From an uncultured Christensenella sp. (lineage in GTDB: Bacteria; Bacillota; Clostridia; Christensenellales; UBA1242), in the NCBI GenBank assembly GCA_910584815.1, contig CAJUBT010000027.1:1-18250 (forward strand): 18,250 nt of DNA. The letters are read 5' to 3'. Position numbers and translations under genes: made by a program. The stretch's first letter is position 1; each line of letters begins with the position of its first letter. The notes beneath the pieces are model-generated. The model was not told where the DNA came from, did no database searches, and was given only the letters and a program-made list of their open reading frames with translations. Shown here piece after piece: positions 8,817-16,541 of this stretch.

Positions 8817-11800
8817 ATGAAGATACTAAAAAAACGAGTATATTCGTTTGTTGTGGCATTTATAGTTGCAATTTCAGTGTTGTTTAGTTCTGGAATAATT
8901 TTTTGTAATGTAGCTTTTGCTGCTACTAACAGCGATTATGCTTATAAGTATTATTATAGCCAAATAGAAAATAATGAAATGGCTAAGAAATTTTATACTG
9001 CTTTTGAAAATCTTTTAAATAGTGGGGCTTTCAAAAAAGGTAAAATTCAATATGATTTAATTTCAAATAAAATTGTTACCCAAAATGAAGTTGATGCTTA
9101 TGTAAACGGAGTTGATAATAATAGACTTACAAAAGCATATGGAATTGGTAGGGATGCTTTTTATATGGACCACCCAGATTTATTTTATGCTGATGTTTTT
9201 TCAACATCCATAAGTGCAGGTGGAAAAAACGGCAAGAATGTTGCTTATCTTGATTCCAGCAGAGTGTTAACAATGTATAATGGTAGCATTAACTCTGAAA
9301 GTGCTGTTAACAATGCTATTGAAAGATATAATAATGAAATAGCAACCATTGTTACTGAAGCACAAAAGAAAAGTAGCATTGTAGAAAAAATAGAATATGT
9401 TAATACATATATTTCACAACATAACACCTATGGCTTTGGAACAAAAGTTGAAGGTGATAGAAATGTGGACACAGATAAAGTTGGCTACATTCATTCAGCT
9501 TATGGTGCATTGGTAAATAATGAATCTGTTTGCGAAGGTTATGCAAAAAGTTTTAAAGCTGTTATGGATAGACTAAACATTCCTTGTGTGTGCGTTCAAG
9601 GTTATGCTGATGGAAGTAAAGATGGTAATTACGAACCACATATGTGGAATTATGTTCAAGTAGATGGAATGTGGTATTTAGTTGATGTAACCTATAATGC
9701 TACATCTGGTCAAAATAAATGGGTATTAGTTGGTGAACAGTTTGTTTATGATACTCATATAGAAGATGGTAGTGTATCTTCTTCTGGATATAAACTTAAT
9801 TACCCAGCACTTAAACCTTATAATTATGGCACAGATTTAGATGAAAATGGAATGACAATACTAGGTTCATATGAAAGTACAGATTATGGAAAAAATTTAG
9901 AATTACTTATTTCTTATGATGGTAAAGGTGCTGTAAGATTAGAAAACGAAGGAAAATATTTAGCTTACAGATTAGGTACTTCAAACGACAATACAGTAAA
10001 ATGGTCTAATTGGATGAATGTTGTAGCAGTTAATAATGCTATGAAAGACAATATTGATGGGGATTATTTCTTAAGCACAGATTATGATACTAAAGTTATA
10101 GTTAGTCCAGGCACTGAATATATTCAGTTTGTAATTTTTAATAAAGCTCCAGATATTTATGGCGACCCAAGTGACCTCTTTACAAGAAACCATATAGTTA
10201 GATATGATGAAAATAATTTAACAGAATCTAACTACATTATTCAGCCTACAGCTCAATATCGTAATAATGGATATGGTTCTTATGTTCCATCTCCTGCTGC
10301 AGTAGGTTTTTACCCAGCCAATACTGGCACTTTACCTGTAGACCAAACTTATGATATAAGAGTTGTTTATACTGATGATTTGGTTTTAAAAGATGGATAT
10401 GATATTAATAGTATAGAATTAAACATTGAAAGTTCTCACGGAAATAGCACTATTAAAGATGAAGCTAAAATAGAAAACTTTAAGTGGGATGGGGCAAGAA
10501 CAATTACTTTTAAATTTACCCCAAGCAAAATGTATATTCATAATTCTGCAAGTTGTTACTTTACACCAATAGGTTTAGTTGGTAAAAAAAGTGGCAAAGA
10601 TGTTGACCCATTTACATATTCTTTTAAAGGCAAAAGCGTTGTATGTAGTAAAATTTTTAATGATGGCAGATTATATATGAATGTGTTTGGTGCACCAAGT
10701 TTGTTAGATAATTCCGACCTTTCTGTTACAGATTTTAAAGATGAAAACGGAAAATATTTTGCAGAAAGCCAACGCAGTCAACTTTTATTAGTTGCTACAA
10801 AACCATCTAATAGTAAAGTACAAGAGATGGAAGGACTTTTAAAAGAAGATATGGACATAAAAGATAATGAAATTGTTACTTCATCTACTTATGAAATAAA
10901 TTTACAAATTTGTGGTGTTGTTCAAAAAGTTCCAAATGGAAGTTATATGCAAGTGGCTTTTGGTTTCCCAGAAGGTTACGATAAAGATGATGCAGGCACA
11001 ACATTTAAAATTTATCATTACAAACACGATGCTTCAGGAAATATAACTGGTGTAGAAGAAATTCCTGCAATAATAACTGAATATGGCCTTATTGCAAAAG
11101 TTACAAGTTTTAGCCCATTTACCATAGTTCAAATTAAAAACACAAGCGCTGCTGTTACAAACAGCAAAACTACAAGTGTTTATGCTTATGTAAATGGAAA
11201 TGTTGGCGGAACAATTACAACTGCTGGTAATAGTGGTATAAGCCAAGTTAGCGGTAATTCAATAACCTACGATATTAAAGCAGATAATGGTTATACAATT
11301 GGTTGCGTTCGCCTTAATGGAAAGGTTTTAGATTCTTCTAACTATGCTAATGGAAAACTTACTTTAAACAAAAATGAAATTGATGCCGACAATATGTTAG
11401 AAGTTGTGTTTGTTTCAAAAGAAGCAGCAGATAACTATGCTTCAAATGGGGTAACTCTTTCTTTCGGTAATAAATTTGTGCCTAATGCACCTGTTGGTGG
11501 TAAAGGCAATGGTGGCGTTATTGCAATTTGTTGCATTCTAGCTGTATTAGTTATTGCAGCAGGTGGCGTTGCAGTTTGGTGGTTCTTTATTAAAAACAAA
11601 CCAGCTACAGCAACTGCAGGAAGCAAAAATAGAAATTCAGTAAAAGCAAAAACAAACTCAAATGCTACAAAAAAAAATGGAAGTAATGTAACTAAAAATG
11701 TAGCAAATTCAAATGCAAGCAATACAAAAACTTTAAACAATTCAAACGTTAAAAATTCGCCTGTAAATACAAATAAACAAGCAACAAGTAAAAATAATAA

Positions 11801-12014
11801 TAATGCTAAAACAAACAGCAAGAATTTAAGTGCTGGTAAGACAAAAGTGGTTGGAAAAACTAATAATGTTGCTTCTAAAACAACTGCATCAAAGCCAGCA
11901 ACAACAAGTGCTAAAAGCAACACTAATAAAAAACCTGCCACTAAAACTCAAGTAAAAAACACTTCAAAACCTGCTGTTAAAACACCTAGCAAAACAACAG
12001 CAAAAAAGAAATAA
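8817..12014 (+). CDS. Secreted membrane-anchored transglutaminase-like protein
   Basis: The product is 1,065 residues, starting at an ATG 4 nt after GGAGG. Residues 1-35 are a clear signal peptide with cleavage at AFA-A. A helical region containing DHPDLFYADVF (118-128) leads into a transglutaminase-like core with the full triad: Cys239 (SVCEGYAKSF), His275 (PHMWNYV) and Asp290 (LVDVTYN). In secreted Bacillota proteins this papain-like fold may cross-link, hydrolyse or only bind; the substrate cannot be read from sequence. Beta-rich domains follow, including one ending in SFSPFTIV (residues ~760-770) and a small repeat-like module (~786-871) with GYTIGCVRLNGK. One membrane helix (~900-923, VIAICCILAVLVIAAGGVAV) precedes a ~138-residue tail of Lys, Asn, Thr, Ser and Ala with no Asp, Glu or aromatic residue. 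No LPXTG is present. It is a single-gene unit with its own promoter and terminator. Confidence 0.95.
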   Translation: MKILKKRVYSFVVAFIVAISVLFSSGIIFCNVAFAATNSDYAYKYYYSQIENNEMAKKFYTAFENLLNSGAFKKGKIQYDLISNKIVTQNEVDAYVNGVDNNRLTKAYGIGRDAFYMDHPDLFYADVFSTSISAGGKNGKNVAYLDSSRVLTMYNGSINSESAVNNAIERYNNEIATIVTEAQKKSSIVEKIEYVNTYISQHNTYGFGTKVEGDRNVDTDKVGYIHSAYGALVNNESVCEGYAKSFKAVMDRLNIPCVCVQGYADGSKDGNYEPHMWNYVQVDGMWYLVDVTYNATSGQNKWVLVGEQFVYDTHIEDGSVSSSGYKLNYPALKPYNYGTDLDENGMTILGSYESTDYGKNLELLISYDGKGAVRLENEGKYLAYRLGTSNDNTVKWSNWMNVVAVNNAMKDNIDGDYFLSTDYDTKVIVSPGTEYIQFVIFNKAPDIYGDPSDLFTRNHIVRYDENNLTESNYIIQPTAQYRNNGYGSYVPSPAAVGFYPANTGTLPVDQTYDIRVVYTDDLVLKDGYDINSIELNIESSHGNSTIKDEAKIENFKWDGARTITFKFTPSKMYIHNSASCYFTPIGLVGKKSGKDVDPFTYSFKGKSVVCSKIFNDGRLYMNVFGAPSLLDNSDLSVTDFKDENGKYFAESQRSQLLLVATKPSNSKVQEMEGLLKEDMDIKDNEIVTSSTYEINLQICGVVQKVPNGSYMQVAFGFPEGYDKDDAGTTFKIYHYKHDASGNITGVEEIPAIITEYGLIAKVTSFSPFTIVQIKNTSAAVTNSKTTSVYAYVNGNVGGTITTAGNSGISQVSGNSITYDIKADNGYTIGCVRLNGKVLDSSNYANGKLTLNKNEIDADNMLEVVFVSKEAADNYASNGVTLSFGNKFVPNAPVGGKGNGGVIAICCILAVLVIAAGGVAVWWFFIKNKPATATAGSKNRNSVKAKTNSNATKKNGSNVTKNVANSNASNTKTLNNSNVKNSPVNTNKQATSKNNNNAKTNSKNLSAGKTKVVGKTNNVASKTTASKPATTSAKSNTNKKPATKTQVKNTSKPAVKTPSKTTAKKK

Positions 12015-12056
12015 TAAAAACAACTAGCGGTTTTAAAATTGTTTAATTAAAAATAT

Positions 12057-12090
12057 AAAAAAACACCACAAAATTTTGTGGTGTTTTTTT
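12057..12090. terminator. Intrinsic terminator, possibly bidirectional
   Basis: This is a perfect 34-nt palindrome centred between 12073 and 12074. The core is ACACCAC pairing with GTGGTGT, flanked by A7 and T7 runs. The U-run suits termination of the transglutaminase-like gene on +, and the symmetry means it would also work on -. Confidence 0.92.
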
Positions 12091-12223
12091 ATGCTTAAAT
12101 TATAATTTTTTTTAATAAATATAATTTAATATTTTCTTAATTTATGGCACTAGCACACACACAGCTTTGTTAGATATGATAAAATTGAATGATAACATAA
12201 CCTTATTATTTATAATATTTTTT

Positions 12224-12254
12224 ATGGGGAATAGAATTTTTTTCTGTTCCCTAT
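12224..12254 (+). other. Stable hairpin, possible small RNA or leader structure
   Basis: ATGGGGAATAGA (12224-12235) pairs with TCTGTTCCCTAT (12243-12254): 12 bp with two G-U wobbles and a 7-nt loop. The paired GGG/CCC block stands out in otherwise A/T sequence. It lies 8 nt downstream of a TATAAT. No strict U-run follows (ATTTTATAAATTTTT is nearby), so terminator function is uncertain. Confidence 0.4.
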
Positions 12255-12452
12255 TTTATAAATTTTTAGCATAGAAAAGTTCTTTAAAATTTTAAATATT
12301 TTATAGATTGTAGGCAGTAAAGATTTGTGTGAATTTCATTTATAAATAAAACAACTAAATTTATTTTTTATTTTCAATATTAAGGGGATGTTAATTGATA
12401 TATAAAAATTTACCTTTGTTTTTTAATTAAATAGAAAAAACATTAAATTTTT

Positions 12453-12471
12453 GGGATTAGGGTTGGGAGGG
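12453..12471 (+). promoter_or_regulatory. Canonical G-quadruplex motif upstream of membrane-protein gene
   Basis: GGGATTAGGGTTGGGAGGG has four G3 runs with loops of 4, 2 and 1 nt, fitting the standard G3N1-7 rule. It lies 17 nt upstream of the SD AAAGGAGGAG (12488-12497), probably in the 5' leader of the next gene. Confidence 0.55.
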
Positions 12472-12502
12472 AGAAAATTTAAAAATTAAAGGAGGAGCAA
12501 AA

Positions 12503-13345
12503 ATGAATAATGAATTGTTATTTAACATTAAATATTTGTCTGTAGAAGTGGTTATTGTTGCTATTATTGTTTTTGGGCTTACAATGTTAATTAAATATCC
12601 AATTAAAAAAGTAACAGCAAAATTAGAAGAAAACAAAAGAAAAGCGGTTAACACTATTATTGTGTTTATTCCAATGGTTTTGTCTTTTGTTTTGTGTTTA
12701 CTTTATTATGGAATTTTTAAAGGTGTATGGTTAACTAAATTGGTTTTTGATGTTATAGGTAGTGCCTATTTATTGGCGGTTGGAATTTATGCAGTTTTTT
12801 GTAGAATTGTAATTATAATAAAGGGAACCAATGTAAACAAAAATCTGTTTGATAATGCAACTATAAGCGAGGAAACAATAAATAATATAAAAATTAACAT
12901 AGAAAAATTATCTGGCATATTAAATATAAACAAAGAAAAAGTTGTTGCTGAAATAGATAGACTTATGAAAATAAGAAATGAAGTTGCTGATAATTTATCT
13001 TTGCAGAACATATTAAATGTTAAACCTGTGGAATTAACGGAAAGTACACAAATAACTAAAGATTTAAATTCTGTTAAAAACGAAGAACTTATGCAAAATA
13101 TGGATGCGAACTTAGATGCGGAAACAACACAGAATGCAGAAATAGCACAAGATGTGGAAACAATGCAAGAAGTTGAAGTAATAAATAATTTAGAAACAAT
13201 GCCTACCATAGAAATTAAAGATATAGTTTCAACAGAAAACTTAGATAATGAAATAGCAAAACTAAATGAAGAAAAATTAAAACTAGAAAATGAAATTGAT
13301 AAAACACAGCAAGAATTGAATGTATATAAAAATGCTGATGTTTAA
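12503..13345 (+). CDS. Small membrane protein with coiled-coil C-terminus, function unknown
   Basis: The product is 280 residues, starting at an ATG 5 nt after a near-perfect SD (AAAGGAGGAG, 12488-12497). Three hydrophobic helices are visible (~12-31, ~50-70, ~82-106). A basic loop after the first (KYPIKKVTAKLEENKRKAVN) points to the cytoplasm, which implies N-out and C-in. The remaining ~170 residues are soluble and charged: a helical part (~120-165), a short tandem hexapeptide stretch (205-222) and a heptad-like coiled coil (~246-277). There is no signal peptide or catalytic motif. The size of the helical part and the basic loop recall holin-like or phage-tail-associated clostridial membrane proteins, but I do not recognise a family. 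It appears monocistronic, separated by 312 nt from the ABC operon, with only a weak imperfect hairpin (13500-13521) in between. Confidence 0.85.
   Translation: MNNELLFNIKYLSVEVVIVAIIVFGLTMLIKYPIKKVTAKLEENKRKAVNTIIVFIPMVLSFVLCLLYYGIFKGVWLTKLVFDVIGSAYLLAVGIYAVFCRIVIIIKGTNVNKNLFDNATISEETINNIKINIEKLSGILNINKEKVVAEIDRLMKIRNEVADNLSLQNILNVKPVELTESTQITKDLNSVKNEELMQNMDANLDAETTQNAEIAQDVETMQEVEVINNLETMPTIEIKDIVSTENLDNEIAKLNEEKLKLENEIDKTQQELNVYKNADV
13115..13168 (+). repeat. Three tandem 18-nt units in the membrane-protein gene
   Basis: Three consecutive hexapeptides, DAETTQ, NAEIAQ and DVETMQ, follow the pattern [DN][AV]E[TI]xQ. A partial fourth (EVEVIN) comes next. The unit length of 18 nt keeps the frame, so copy number could change without frameshift. 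Confidence 0.6.
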
Positions 13346-13580
13346 AACAAATATATATTTCTATAAATTAAAATAACATTACTGTTTTGCTAAAATATTA
13401 AGTTAAAGAAAAATAGAAAAATATTTATAATAAATTTTAATTAAAAAATAGTGCTAAGGAAAGTTTATTTATTATTAAATTTTAACATTTAAATAAAATG
13501 GTTTTTAATTAATTTTAAACCAAAAAATTGTTTTGAAATTGAAGGTAATTTGTGATTAGAAATTTAGGTAAATAAAGCTA

Positions 13581-13608
13581 GTGACATTTAGTTAATATAT
13601 GATATAAT
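13581..13608 (+). promoter_or_regulatory. Promoter of the ABC transporter operon
   Basis: GTGACA (13581-13586, one mismatch to TTGACA in the first base), a 16-nt spacer and an extended consensus -10, TGATATAAT (13600-13608), are present. The predicted start near 13615 leaves a ~43-nt leader. In that leader lies the perfect palindrome TATTAATATATTAATA (13624-13639), a possible repressor site although pure A/T. Confidence 0.65.
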
Positions 13609-13643
13609 ATAATTATTAAATTATATTAATATATTAATAAATA

Positions 13644-13657
13644 GGGGGGGTGAGGGT
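13644..13657 (+). promoter_or_regulatory. G7 tract acting as ribosome-binding site
   Basis: Seven consecutive G (13644-13650) followed by TGAGGGT lead directly to ATG 13658. There is no GGAGG. Either the G run (pairing with CCUCC through one G-U) or GAGGG must serve as SD. Homopolymeric G runs are prone to length change, which would alter spacing here. Confidence 0.5.
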
Positions 13658-14359
13658 ATGGGATATTTGTCTCTTAAAAATGTTTATAAATGCTATCAGG
13701 CTGGAGAAATTAAAGTAGATGCTTTAAAAGATGTTTCTTTTGAACTTGGCAAAAGTGAATTTACAGTTATTTTAGGTTCCTCTGGTGCTGGTAAAACAAC
13801 ATTGTTAAACTTGCTTGGTGGTATGGATAGTGCAACATCTGGTGAAATTATTTTAGATGGAAAGGTTATAACAAAATTAGATAAATCTGGTTTAACAAAG
13901 TATAGAAGGAACGACATCGGGTTTGTTTTTCAGTTCTATAATCTTATGCCTAATTTAACAACCCTTGAAAATGTAGAGATAGCTGTGGAAATTTGTAAAA
14001 ACGCACTAGACCCTAAAACTGTTCTTACAGAGGTTGGGCTTGGGGAGAGGCTTAACAATTTTCCTTCTCAACTTTCAGGCGGAGAACAACAGCGAGTTGC
14101 CATAGCAAGAGCAATAGCCAAAAACCCTAAACTTCTGTTGTGTGATGAACCAACAGGTGCATTGGATTATGTTACTGGTAAGCACATTTTAAAACTATTA
14201 TACGAAGTTTCTAAAAAACAAAAAAAACCTGTTATTGTGGTTACTCATAATGCTGCGCTTAAAGATATGGCAGACAGAGTTTTATATATTAAGAATGGGA
14301 GCATAGAAAAAACTGAAATAAACAAAAATCCTAAACCAATAGAGGAGATTGAGTGGTGA
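13658..14359 (+). CDS. ABC transporter ATP-binding protein (MacB/LolD type)
   Basis: The product is 233 residues, the usual full length for this class. All motifs are intact: Walker A GSSGAGKTT (40-48), Q-loop Gln92 (FVFQFYNLMP), signature LSGGEQ (139-144), Walker B LLLCDE (159-164) with D-loop GALD (167-170), and switch His197 (VVTHN). The FQFYNLMPNLTTLENV stretch and PTGALD are typical of the MacB/LolD/SalX group, which drives FtsX-like permeases exporting or extracting peptides, lipids or antibiotics, or working with sensor kinases in peptide resistance. The cargo cannot be inferred, and no two-component genes are in the window. It overlaps the permease gene that follows, so the two are co-translated. 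ATP hydrolysis takes place on the cytoplasmic face. Confidence 0.95.
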   Translation: MGYLSLKNVYKCYQAGEIKVDALKDVSFELGKSEFTVILGSSGAGKTTLLNLLGGMDSATSGEIILDGKVITKLDKSGLTKYRRNDIGFVFQFYNLMPNLTTLENVEIAVEICKNALDPKTVLTEVGLGERLNNFPSQLSGGEQQRVAIARAIAKNPKLLLCDEPTGALDYVTGKHILKLLYEVSKKQKKPVIVVTHNAALKDMADRVLYIKNGSIEKTEINKNPKPIEEIEW

Positions 14360-16278
14360 GGTTGTATTTAAAAACCTTAGTGCGAATTTTTAAAAAACAG
14401 TTTGCCCGTTTATTATCAATAATTTTTATGGTGGTTATTAGTGTTGGCTTTATAGCTGGCATTGGTAGTGCTGTGGATAAAATTAATTATTCATTAACCG
14501 ATTATTACATATCTCAAAATGTTAGCGATTTTATTATTAAAAGCAAAAATGAAAATGGCTTTTCAAATGAAGATATAGAAAAAGTTAAAACTAAATATGG
14601 AAATGAAAATGTCAATGTTGGAATGTCTATAGATGTTGAAATAGAAATTTTAAATGAAAAACAACTTGTAAGGCTATATTTTTATGATGATGAACAAACA
14701 GTTAATATTAAAACACAAAGAGAAAGCGAAACTAACAAAACTCAAACACAACTTGAAATAAGTGCTGAAGAAAAAGATAACAAAATTAAAGGAGTTCCGT
14801 TAGGAACGGAGATAGAATTAAATTTTAAAGATATTCTAATTCAACTTTCAGATGGTGAAATTAATTCTACTCTTGAAAGTATTCCAAGTTCTTATTTAAC
14901 AAAAAAGTTTGTGGTAACTAAAACAGTGCTGTCTCCATTAACTTTTGCACTTGATGGAGAGCCTAGTTATAATAATGGTGAAGATTTTAAAACGCCAGAC
15001 AACATTAACGATGTTAACAACTTAATTATTGTTGAAAATATTTTATATTTATCTTATAAGGACATTCCATTTGCTGTTTTGCCAAAGGGAGATATGTATG
15101 TTTCTATTCAGAATAGAGATATGTTTAAAGCCTTTAGCGATAAATACGAAAAGTTTATTTCAACCGAAAAAATTAATTTAATGGAACTTTTAGGTGGAGA
15201 AGAAAGCGTAAGAGTGCTTACTTTATATGATAACTATAGTTTTTATTCACTTTCTTCGTATGCATCTAAAGTTAGGGGAATTTGTCTTGTTTTAATGATT
15301 GCTTTCTTGCTTGTTACAGCATTGGTTGTTATGTCTACAATGACAAGACTAATTGAAGAAGAACGCCCACAAATTGCGTGTTTAAGCACCCTTGGCTATC
15401 CTTCTTGGCGTATAATTTTTAAATATTTATTATTTGCAATGATAGGTTGTGGTATAGGCGGAGTAGGGGCATATTTTGTTGAAATTGGCGTTGCTGTGCT
15501 ATTATATGTTGTGTTTAATTATTCATTCATAATGCCACCTATGTCGGCAAGAATTACTTTGTGGTTTTATTTAGCAGTTTATTTTGGTATTGTTATTGTA
15601 AGTTTAGTTGCAACTGTTTTAGCTGGCAGAAAATTAACTGGGGATAAGCCAGCTAATCTTCTTAGACCAAAAGCCCCAAGAGCTGGTAAAAAAGTTATTT
15701 TGGAACGTATTCCTTGGCTTTGGAATTTATTGTCTTTTAAATACAAATCTACTATGAGAAATGTGTTACGCTATAAAAGCAGATTTTTTATGACAGTTGT
15801 TTCTGTGGCATTTTCTACAGCACTTGTTTTTGCAGGATTATCTTTATTAGATTTGTGCCTATTTCACGGGGTTAATTCGCCTTCCGTTATGGCAGTTGCT
15901 ATAGTTGTTGTTGCGTTTGCAGGGTTGCTTACTGCTGTTGTTATTTACACTCTTACAAATATAAACATTAGCGAACGAAATAAAGAAATTGCAACGCTTA
16001 TGGTGTTGGGTTATAACGATAGCGAGGTTGCGGGCTATATTTATCGTGAAGTATATGTAGACACTTTTATTGGCATTTTACTTGGCTATCCGTTTTCTGC
16101 ATTATTAACTTGGGGAGTTTTTACCCTGTTAGGTATGGGCACTTTGGCGGGAGTTAGTTGGTTTGTTTGGTTAATTGTTCCTTTTATTATAATTTTCTTT
16201 ACAGCAATAGTAACATTATTATTAAGAATTAAAATAGTTAAAATAAATATGAATGCTTCGCTAAAAGCAACAGAATAA
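14353..16278 (+). CDS. ABC transporter permease, FtsX-like
   Basis: The product is 641 residues. It starts at GTG 14353, or equally plausibly GTG 14356, which lies 8 nt after AGGAG (14343-14347). The reading frames overlap by 7 or 4 nt, a classic coupled arrangement. Topology: one helix (~20-40), an extracellular domain of ~265 residues, three helices (~307-329, 353-386, 402-424), a cytoplasmic linker, then four helices (~478-500, 510-534, 569-595, 601-625). Both coupling-helix motifs of the FtsX fold are visible: EERPQIACLSTLGYPSWR (~336-353) and ERNKEIATLMVLGYNDSEV (~541-559). The first extracellular domain is large, whereas the second half has only a ~10-residue loop between its first two helices. 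It forms the membrane part of the transporter with the ATPase before it, and transcription ends at 16302-16342. Substrate unknown. Confidence 0.94.
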   Translation: MVRLYLKTLVRIFKKQFARLLSIIFMVVISVGFIAGIGSAVDKINYSLTDYYISQNVSDFIIKSKNENGFSNEDIEKVKTKYGNENVNVGMSIDVEIEILNEKQLVRLYFYDDEQTVNIKTQRESETNKTQTQLEISAEEKDNKIKGVPLGTEIELNFKDILIQLSDGEINSTLESIPSSYLTKKFVVTKTVLSPLTFALDGEPSYNNGEDFKTPDNINDVNNLIIVENILYLSYKDIPFAVLPKGDMYVSIQNRDMFKAFSDKYEKFISTEKINLMELLGGEESVRVLTLYDNYSFYSLSSYASKVRGICLVLMIAFLLVTALVVMSTMTRLIEEERPQIACLSTLGYPSWRIIFKYLLFAMIGCGIGGVGAYFVEIGVAVLLYVVFNYSFIMPPMSARITLWFYLAVYFGIVIVSLVATVLAGRKLTGDKPANLLRPKAPRAGKKVILERIPWLWNLLSFKYKSTMRNVLRYKSRFFMTVVSVAFSTALVFAGLSLLDLCLFHGVNSPSVMAVAIVVVAFAGLLTAVVIYTLTNINISERNKEIATLMVLGYNDSEVAGYIYREVYVDTFIGILLGYPFSALLTWGVFTLLGMGTLAGVSWFVWLIVPFIIIFFTAIVTLLLRIKIVKINMNASLKATE

Positions 16279-16301
16279 ATAAAGTTGAATATTTTAAGTT
16301 T

Positions 16302-16342
16302 AAAAAAGTCTAAGCTACATTTTTTATGCTTAGACTTTTTTT
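16302..16342 (+). terminator. Intrinsic terminator of the ABC operon
   Basis: AAAAAAGTCTAAGC (16302-16315) pairs perfectly with GCTTAGACTTTTTT (16328-16341). The stem is 14 bp with a 12-nt loop and ends in a T7 run. It begins 23 nt after the permease stop codon. Confidence 0.92.
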
Positions 16343-16448
16343 AATATATAAATTAACAATATAATAAAAGATATTTTTTTAAATTCAACTAAAGTTTAAA
16401 TTATATAATTATAAAAATAAAATAAATACATTTTAATTTTAATATAAT

Positions 16449-16475
16449 TTGAAAACTAATAACATAAAATATAAT
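16449..16475 (+). promoter_or_regulatory. Weak candidate promoter for the Asn-rich gene
   Basis: TTGAAA (16449-16454) and TATAAT (16470-16475) are separated by 15 nt, shorter than ideal. Reading TAATAT (16472-16477) as the -10 gives 17 nt. A promoter must exist here because a strong terminator lies upstream, but this exact site is uncertain. Confidence 0.35.
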
Positions 16476-16541
16476 ATTATTTTATTTGGAAAGTTTTAAT
16501 TTTAATAAGCATATTTTATTGCTAAGGGGGGAAGTTTCGTT

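Larger units (their letters stand above)
12091..12502. other. Gene-free spacer with hairpin and G-quadruplex motif
   Basis: There is no credible ORF in these 412 nt. They hold a 12-bp hairpin (12224-12254), an imperfect inverted repeat around GGGGATG (12374-12398), a four-run G-tract (12453-12471) and the SD of the next gene. A TATAAT at 12211-12216 lies just before the hairpin but has no good -35 within 16-18 nt. I found no convincing promoter for the gene at 12503, although it sits behind a strong terminator and so must have one. Confidence 0.6.
13346..13657. other. Intergenic region before the ABC operon
   Basis: These 312 nt contain no ORF. They hold a weak hairpin (GGTTT at 13500-13504 with AAACC at 13517-13521, interrupted by mismatches), the ABC promoter, a 16-nt palindrome and the G7 ribosome-binding tract. 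Confidence 0.6.

Noticed and set aside
11435..11941. 168-codon open frame on the minus strand
   Set aside because: It is antisense to the Lys/Asn/Thr/Ala-rich tail of the transglutaminase-like gene. The Val/Leu/Phe-rich translation is the mirror of that codon bias, and there is no ribosome-binding site.
12787..13209. 140-codon open frame on the minus strand
   Set aside because: It is antisense to the membrane-protein gene, which has a perfect SD and sensible topology. The Ser/Ile/Phe-rich product reflects the reverse complement of Glu/Asn/Lys codons.
13581..16342. Bce-type peptide-sensing module with two-component genes
   Set aside because: Only the ATPase and permease are present. No sensor kinase or response regulator lies in the window, and the permease layout differs from BceB (large exterior domain in the first half, not late in the chain).
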